Source: Thermoanaerobaculia bacterium (GTDB lineage: Bacteria > Bacteroidota > Bacteroidia > Chitinophagales > Saprospiraceae). Taken from it: a stretch of DNA of 9,498 nt. Of this stretch, positions 1 through 4,636 are shown piece after piece. Where the stretch lies: assembly GCA_023151335.1 (NCBI GenBank), contig JAKLJF010000099.1, positions 1 to 9,498 of the forward strand. The letters are read 5' to 3'. Made by a program: the position numbers and the translations under genes. The notes under the pieces were generated by a model that worked only from the letters and a program-made list of their open reading frames with translations, was not told the DNA's origin and made no database searches. The first letter of the stretch is position 1; each line of letters starts with the position of its first letter.

Positions 1-1
1 C

Positions 2-1060
2 ACCTTGTATAATTTTGACCAAAGCGATTTCGGCTTGAATTTCCCGGTGGCAGTCGGTCTGAACTTCAAATTATTGGACAACTTATACGCCACGGTGCAA
101 TCCCAACACCGGTTTTCCACCAATGATCTCGACGCCTGGCATCACGGCGCCGGCATCCATTTGTTTTTTGGCGGCGAAGAACCCAAGGCGCCGCCTCCCG
201 TGACCGACCGCGATGGCGACGGCCTGAATGATCCCGACGACCGCTGCCCCGACCAGGCCGGTCCAATGGCCACACAAGGTTGCCCCGACACTGACACCGA
301 CGGCATTGCCGACCGCGACGACGATTGCCCTAACGACCCCGGCCCGGCTCTGACCGGCGGCTGCCCCGACCGCGATAACGACGGCATTGCCGACAAATCA
401 GACCGGTGCCCCGACCAGGCGGGCCCGGCAGCCACCCAAGGCTGCCCCGACCGCGACAATGACGGTATTACGGATAACGACGACAAATGTCCGGATGAGG
501 CAGGTCCGGCAGTCACTCAGGGCTGCCCCGACCGCGACAACGATGGTATTGCTGACCGCGACGACCTCTGTCCCGATAAAAAAGGAACGCCTGCAGGCAA
601 AGGTTGCCCCGACACCGACGGCGACGGTCTGTACGACTTTGAAGATCGTTGCGTGGATAAACCCGGGCCAATTTCCAACAAAGGATGCCCGGAAATCAAA
701 CCGGAAGACAAAGCCATACTGGCCGAAGTGGTTAAAAACGTCCAGTTCCGAACCGGCAGCGCCACCTTGCTGGCCAAATCGTATCCTGTATTGGATGAAG
801 TTGCTGCCCTGATGGATAAATACCCGGAATATAACCTCAGTATCAGCGGACACACCGATAATGTCGGCGATGATAAATTCAATCTCAGTCTTTCTGAAAG
901 ACGGGCAAAAACCTGTTACGACTATCTGACGGGCAAAGGCGTACCCTCCAACCGGATGCGACATGCCGGTTTTGGCGAAACCCGGCCGGTAGCCAGCAAC
1001 AATACATCCGCGGGGAGGGATAAAAACCGGCGCGTGGAATTTGAATTGAGTGTGGATTGA
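2..1060 (+). CDS. OmpA-family outer-membrane protein with TSP type 3 repeats (5' end outside window)
   Basis: Outer-membrane protein that anchors the outer membrane to peptidoglycan. The reading frame is open to the left edge, so the gene starts upstream; the TTG at 5 reads as an internal Leu codon and is not a credible start. Numbering from that codon: residues 1-57 look like the last strands of an N-terminal beta-barrel (alternating hydrophobic/polar, ending in HLFFGG). Then comes a Pro-rich hinge (KAPPPV), six acidic Cys-containing repeats (68-229), and an OmpA C-terminal domain (about 235-351). That domain has the GHTDN motif (Asp285), LSERRA (Arg300) and a closing NRRVEFEL. The Asp/Arg pair has the 15-residue spacing of the diaminopimelate-contacting pair in E. 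coli OmpA. The family is certain; the specific role is not. The next gene is convergent, with a hairpin between them. Confidence 0.95.
   Translation, partial: TLYNFDQSDFGLNFPVAVGLNFKLLDNLYATVQSQHRFSTNDLDAWHHGAGIHLFFGGEEPKAPPPVTDRDGDGLNDPDDRCPDQAGPMATQGCPDTDTDGIADRDDDCPNDPGPALTGGCPDRDNDGIADKSDRCPDQAGPAATQGCPDRDNDGITDNDDKCPDEAGPAVTQGCPDRDNDGIADRDDLCPDKKGTPAGKGCPDTDGDGLYDFEDRCVDKPGPISNKGCPEIKPEDKAILAEVVKNVQFRTGSATLLAKSYPVLDEVAALMDKYPEYNLSISGHTDNVGDDKFNLSLSERRAKTCYDYLTGKGVPSNRMRHAGFGETRPVASNNTSAGRDKNRRVEFELSVD
206..691 (+). repeat. Six 81-bp units encoding thrombospondin type 3 repeats
   Basis: Six consecutive units of exactly 27 residues each, spanning residues 68-229 of the OmpA-family protein as numbered from the codon at 5. 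The pattern is D-x-D-x-D-G-(I/L)-x-D-x-x-D-x-C-x-(D/N) followed by a Gly/Pro-rich stretch ending in GCP. The Cys of each GCP recurs at residues 93, 120, 147, 174, 201 and 228, with no indel between units. Such repeats bind calcium and form a stiff rod, with the Cys residues available for disulfides. Here the rod would space the outer-membrane barrel from the peptidoglycan-binding domain. Units 3 and 5 are the most alike at DNA level, suggesting duplication within the array. The last unit has CVD where the others have CP(D/N). Confidence 0.92.
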
Positions 1061-1070
1061 GGCAAAAAAT

Positions 1071-1112
1071 GACGCCCAATCCTTCCGCATCAGCCTGGAA
1101 GGATTGGGCGTC
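1071..1112. terminator. Perfect 16-bp hairpin between convergent genes, likely intrinsic terminator
   Basis: The arms at 1071-1086 (GACGCCCAATCCTTCC) and 1097-1112 are exact reverse complements, with a 10-nt loop at 1087-1096. On the minus strand the stem is followed directly by ATTTTTT (complement of 1065-1070 and the first bases beyond), the form of an intrinsic terminator for the lipoprotein gene ending at 1137. On the plus strand it lies 10 bases after the OmpA stop but is followed by AACCTTTAAG, a poor U-tract. It is therefore best read as a terminator for the minus-strand gene that may also stop or protect the ompA-type transcript. Confidence 0.8.
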
Positions 1113-1136
1113 AACCTTTAAGATATTCCGGTCTTA

Positions 1137-2207
1137 TTAGTTCAGCACTTTCATCAACTCCTGTTCCAGGTTATTCCGCGGATTGATGGCGGCAATATTG
1201 CCGTTGCGGTCGATGAGAAAAGTGTGCGGAATCGAGCGAACGCCGTAAGTGGCAGCCGGGGCGCTGTTCCAGAACTGCAGGTCGCTGACGTGGTTATCCC
1301 ACACCAGGCCATCCTGTTTGATCGCCGCTACCCAGGCGTCTTTTTGGCCCGGACGGTCGAGCGACACACTGAATACGTCAAAACCTTTTGATTTGTATTT
1401 GTTGTATACTTCCACCACGTGCGGATTGGCTATGCGGCAGGGGCGGCACCAGCTGGCCCAAAAATCGAGCAGCACCACCTTTCCTTTCAGGGAAGCCAGG
1501 GAACGGGTTTTGCCATCCGGGCCGGGCAGGCTGATGTCGGGCGCCGGTTGCCCAACCTGGATCGTTGCGCTGGCCTGTTGCTGCAGCATTTGTTTTTCGA
1601 GGCTGCTCACCATGTTGGTATATTCCGTGGCATATTTGGAGCCCGGCATGTCTGCGCTCAGTGCCTGGCCGGCGGATTTGAAGTCAGCCAGAAAATCACC
1701 TGCACTGCGGCCCAATAATTGCGTGGTAAAAAAAGCCCGCATGAGCGGATTGCAGCCTTTTTCAATATACGTTTTAGCCGTTTCCGGCGTAAGGTTGGTG
1801 GCATTGACCAACTCTTTCACCACATTAGCGTAACAGGTAAAGGTCTCCGAGCCCGACACTTCCACTTGCAGGCGGTCGATCGTTTCCAGATTGCCTTTAA
1901 ACGCAATCGTTTTTTCATCGCCGCCCAGCATAAAGAACATGCGCTTGGCGCCAATGGTAAGGCGGTACAGCCCGGCCGGGAACGCTTCTTTCTGTTCAAT
2001 GGTAAATTCGCCGGATGCGTCGGCGGTCACCCGGCCCATTGCTACCGGTGGGGAATTAGGGTCGAAAAATACCTGTTCCAGCAGTACCTGAAGGTTTGCC
2101 GCGTTGGCCACGGAACCTTTCAGCGCATGTCCGCCGCCGTCCTGACAAGCCGGCGCCACGGCCAGCAGGGGTAAAACAAATAATAAAAGCATTTTTATTT
2201 TTTTCAT
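1137..2207 (-). CDS. TlpA/ResA-like thioredoxin-fold lipoprotein with DUF4369-type N-terminal region
   Basis: Periplasm-facing thiol-disulfide oxidoreductase tethered by lipid, 356 residues. It opens with a lysine-rich start, a hydrophobic stretch (7-17) and a lipobox-like APAC, with the lipidated Cys at residue 21. Residues about 25-120 resemble the small beta-rich domain (DUF4369) common ahead of Bacteroidota TlpA-like proteins. Residues 135-215 are a helical linker. The thioredoxin fold spans about 217-356 and begins VGQPAPDISLPGPDGK. Its active site is WCRPC (Cys254, Cys257) and the cis-Pro loop is SIPHTF (Pro327). The family reduces periplasmic disulfides, for example in cytochrome c maturation; the substrate here is unknown. 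The ATG follows an A-rich stretch rather than a Shine-Dalgarno, usual in this phylum. It lies 54 bp downstream of purL on the same strand, so read-through is possible. A weak -7-like TTAATTTG sits at 2231-2224. A hairpin terminator follows the stop. Confidence 0.92.
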   Translation of the reverse strand: MKKIKMLLLFVLPLLAVAPACQDGGGHALKGSVANAANLQVLLEQVFFDPNSPPVAMGRVTADASGEFTIEQKEAFPAGLYRLTIGAKRMFFMLGGDEKTIAFKGNLETIDRLQVEVSGSETFTCYANVVKELVNATNLTPETAKTYIEKGCNPLMRAFFTTQLLGRSAGDFLADFKSAGQALSADMPGSKYATEYTNMVSSLEKQMLQQQASATIQVGQPAPDISLPGPDGKTRSLASLKGKVVLLDFWASWCRPCRIANPHVVEVYNKYKSKGFDVFSVSLDRPGQKDAWVAAIKQDGLVWDNHVSDLQFWNSAPAATYGVRSIPHTFLIDRNGNIAAINPRNNLEQELMKVLN

Positions 2208-2261
2208 AACTTTTTGATTTTAAGCAAATTAAGCAGATATATTAAAAAACGCCTGATTATT

Positions 2262-4496
2262 TTATAATTCCATAGTTTGTTCCAAAACGGAATTATATGT
2301 TTTTTGCCAATCCGATACCGCACCCCAGTTTGCGTCGTCAACGATGACCGAGGCGCCATCCACTGTCCCTAAGTATTCGAAGGCCTGCTTTTCAGCCTCT
2401 AAAAAACGCTCCAGCGCCGCTGCTTGTTCAGTCCGCACCGTTACAATTATCCTGCTTTGCGCCTCGCCAAACAACCAGGCGTCTTTCCGGATGCTGGTCT
2501 TCCCGGATACGGAGAACCCAAGCCCACGGGGCATGGCGCTCTCCATCAGGGCTACGAACAATCCGCCGTCCGAAACATCATGCGCCGACTCCAGCAGTCC
2601 CCGGCGAATGGCTTTGGCCACCGTTTGCTGCAAATGCCATTCTTCTTCCAGGTCAAAATACGGGCAGGGGCTGTACTCTATTCCATGCACTTCCCTCAGA
2701 TATTCGCTGCTGCCGAGGTCGGCCCGGCTTGTACCGATCAGGTAAATGCGGTCGCCGGAATTTTTAAAATCGAGCGTCATTACCTGTTCGTAATCGTCCA
2801 GAATACCCAGCATACCGATTGTTGGCGTGGGATACACCGGTATTACCTTCCCGTCTTGTGTGTATTGGTTGTAAAAACTGACGTTTCCTCCGGTAACAGG
2901 CGTTTCGAGTTTCCGGCAGGCATCGCCCATGCCGCGGATAGCCTGGGCAAACTGGTAATACACTTCCGGGTTGTATGGATTTCCGAAATTAAGGCAGTTG
3001 GTTATAGCCACCGGTTCGCCGCCGGCGCATACGATATTGCGGGCTGCCTCGCACACAGCGATCATGCCGCCTTTGTACGGGTCGGCAAAAACATATGCCG
3101 AATTGCAATCCGTTGTCATGGCCAGCGCTTTGCGGGTGCCTTTGACGTATACGATGGCGGCATCGGAGGGCCGGTTGGTGGTCATAGTGCCCGTACGCAC
3201 CATGGAGTCGTATTGCCGGGTGATCCAGTCTTTAGAGGCGATATTGGGGGAAGCCCAGACTTTTTGGGCTGCCTTTTTTAAATCGGCCGGTATTGCCACT
3301 TTAGCCGCATCAAATTTTTCAATCTCCTTCAAATACGCCGGCGTTTTCTGTTCCCGCACGTAAACTGGCGCTCCGCCACCTAAAACGAGGGGATCGGCCG
3401 GCACATCGGCTACTTTTTCGCCGTGCCAGTAGTATTCCAGCCGGCCACCCGCCGTGGTTTCGCCGATCAGTTCGCAGGGCAGGTCCCATTTTTCAAACAC
3501 GGCCTTCAATTCTGCTTCACGCCCGGGTTTGCACACGATCAGCATACGTTCCTGACTTTCGGAAAGCAGTATTTCCCAGGCTTTCATATTGGTTTGCCGC
3601 TGCGGCACGCGGTCCAGGTCGATGCGCATACCCACGCCCGATTTGGCGCTCATTTCGGAGGTGGAACAGGTGATTCCGGCCGCACCCATGTCCTGCATAC
3701 CCACGATGGCGCCGGTTTGAATGGCTTCCAGGGAAGCTTCCAGCAGGAGTTTTTCCTGAAACGGATCGCCCACCTGTACGGCGGGGAGGTCTTCATGACT
3801 GTCTTCACTGAGGTCGGCAGAAGCAAAAGTTGCGCCGTGGATACCGTCTTTGCCCGTAGCCGAGCCGACAATAAACACGGGGTTGCCCGGTTCGCCGGCC
3901 GTAGCGCTCACCGTCTCCCCTGCCTTTACAATACCCACCGACATGGCGTTCACCAGAATATCGTGGTGGTAACAATCGTAAAAATACACCTCGCCGCCCA
4001 CTGTTGGCACGCCGAAACAATTGCCGTAGTCGCCGATACCTTTCACCACGCCGGCGATCAAACGTTTCATCCGCGGATTGTCGGGTTTGCCGAAACGAAG
4101 GGAATTAAGCGAAGCGATCGGGCGGGCGCCCATCGTGAAAATATCGCGGTGAATGCCGCCAACGCCCGTGGCTGCGCCCTGGTAAGGTTCGATGGCAGAA
4201 GGATGGTTGTGGCTTTCAATTTTAAAAGCACAGCCCAGGCCGTCGCCAATATCCACCAATCCGGCATTTTCTTCGCCGGCCCCTACCAGCAGACGTTTGC
4301 CGGAGCGCGGAAGGGTTTTGAGTTGCAGGATGGAGTTTTTGTAAGAACAGTGTTCGCTCCACATCACCGAAAACACCGAGAGTTCGGTAAAATTGGGCGT
4401 GCGACCGAGAATGTCTTTAATTCTTTCAAATTCGTCGGGGGTAAGGCCAAGACTCTGGGCTGTTTCGAGTGTGGGCAGCGGTTCCGCTGTAACCAT
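2262..4496 (-). CDS. purL: Phosphoribosylformylglycinamidine synthase subunit PurL (short form)
   Basis: Catalyses the ATP-dependent conversion of FGAR to FGAM in de novo purine synthesis, using ammonia from the glutaminase PurQ with PurS as bridging subunit. The 744 residues match the short Bacillus-type PurL (about 740), not the roughly 1,200-1,300-residue fused enzyme. No N-terminal PurS-like or C-terminal glutaminase domain is present, so purS and purQ must lie elsewhere. Visible motifs include MWSEHCSYKNS near the N-terminus (His49, the equivalent of the catalytic His of short PurLs), KIESHNHPSAIEPYQGAATG (93-112, nucleotide-binding region), DMGAAGITCS in the first half, and SAHDVSDGG in the second AIRS-like half. 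The sequence is intact and ends FNSVLEQTMEL-like, as expected. The start ATG lies about 25 bases after a good -7 element, which supports it. Regulation may also involve the palindromes upstream. It is divergent from the TIR-domain gene. Confidence 0.97.
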   Translation of the reverse strand: MVTAEPLPTLETAQSLGLTPDEFERIKDILGRTPNFTELSVFSVMWSEHCSYKNSILQLKTLPRSGKRLLVGAGEENAGLVDIGDGLGCAFKIESHNHPSAIEPYQGAATGVGGIHRDIFTMGARPIASLNSLRFGKPDNPRMKRLIAGVVKGIGDYGNCFGVPTVGGEVYFYDCYHHDILVNAMSVGIVKAGETVSATAGEPGNPVFIVGSATGKDGIHGATFASADLSEDSHEDLPAVQVGDPFQEKLLLEASLEAIQTGAIVGMQDMGAAGITCSTSEMSAKSGVGMRIDLDRVPQRQTNMKAWEILLSESQERMLIVCKPGREAELKAVFEKWDLPCELIGETTAGGRLEYYWHGEKVADVPADPLVLGGGAPVYVREQKTPAYLKEIEKFDAAKVAIPADLKKAAQKVWASPNIASKDWITRQYDSMVRTGTMTTNRPSDAAIVYVKGTRKALAMTTDCNSAYVFADPYKGGMIAVCEAARNIVCAGGEPVAITNCLNFGNPYNPEVYYQFAQAIRGMGDACRKLETPVTGGNVSFYNQYTQDGKVIPVYPTPTIGMLGILDDYEQVMTLDFKNSGDRIYLIGTSRADLGSSEYLREVHGIEYSPCPYFDLEEEWHLQQTVAKAIRRGLLESAHDVSDGGLFVALMESAMPRGLGFSVSGKTSIRKDAWLFGEAQSRIIVTVRTEQAAALERFLEAEKQAFEYLGTVDGASVIVDDANWGAVSDWQKTYNSVLEQTMEL

Positions 4497-4521
4497 GAAG
4501 TTGAACGAGTTAGTGAGGGCG

Positions 4522-4529
4522 CAAAGGTA
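4522..4529 (-). promoter_or_regulatory. Candidate -7 promoter element for purL (TACCTTTG)
   Basis: Read on the minus strand, 4529-4522 is TACCTTTG, an exact match to the TAnnTTTG -7 element of the Bacteroidota primary sigma factor. Transcription would begin near 4515, leaving a leader of about 20 bases before the purL ATG at 4496 and no room for a Shine-Dalgarno or riboswitch. No clear TTG-type -33 element lies at the usual distance upstream; that region (4545-4560) is GC-rich. The -7 match is seen; its function is inferred. Confidence 0.6.
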
Positions 4530-4559
4530 CGGAGCCCGGAATTCATTACTGGCCCCGTA

Positions 4560-4613
4560 CCGCGGAATTTATTCCGTGCTCCAACACTTTTTTTTCCGCG
4601 GAATAAATTCCGC
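4560..4613. promoter_or_regulatory. Two near-identical palindromes in the purL/TIR divergent promoter region
   Basis: Copy 1 at 4560-4576 reads CCGCGGAATTTATTCCG and copy 2 at 4596-4612 reads CCGCGGAATAAATTCCG. They agree at 15 of 17 positions, differing only at the two central bases. Each contains a palindrome with 6-bp arms CGGAAT/ATTCCG around a 2-bp centre (centres near 4569.5 and 4605.5, 36 bp apart). Because each is palindromic, the pair also forms a perfect 15-bp inverted repeat (4562-4576 with 4599-4613). An 8-base T run (4588-4595) lies between them. The arrangement suits two operator sites for a dimeric regulator acting on one or both divergent genes. A dispersed palindromic repeat is the alternative. 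The pattern is directly visible; the function is inferred. Confidence 0.6.
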
Positions 4614-4620
4614 AAATTTG
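4613..4620 (+). promoter_or_regulatory. Weak candidate -7 element for the TIR-domain gene (CAAATTTG)
   Basis: CAAATTTG matches TAnnTTTG at five of the six fixed positions, with C for the first T. It lies 17 bases after the T run ending at 4595 and 16 bases before the ATG at 4637. If used, transcription would start around 4627, giving a very short leader. The second palindrome (4596-4612) would then fill the spacer between the -33 region and this element, where a bound protein would block the polymerase. The match is weak and short enough to arise by chance. Confidence 0.3.
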
Positions 4621-4636
4621 CCCCCAAACTCCCGCC

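Noticed and set aside
398..1114. 238-residue open frame opposite the OmpA-type gene
   Set aside because: Its repetitive Val/Ala/Arg composition is the complement of the Asp-rich repeats on the plus strand, and it has no motif of its own.
1190..1203. 14-bp palindrome CGGCAATATTGCCG
   Set aside because: It lies inside the thioredoxin-fold coding region, encoding the NGNIAAI turn and strand, with no T-tract or partner site; best explained by codon choice.
4497..4521. Purine riboswitch in the purL leader
   Set aside because: With the -7 element at 4522-4529 the leader is only about 20 bases, too short for a riboswitch, and no purine-aptamer-like stems are visible.
4562..4613. Intrinsic terminator formed by the 15-bp inverted repeat upstream of purL
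   Set aside because: The T run lies in the loop rather than after the stem, and the site is between two divergent starts where no transcript should end. Operator-like or dispersed palindromes fit better.
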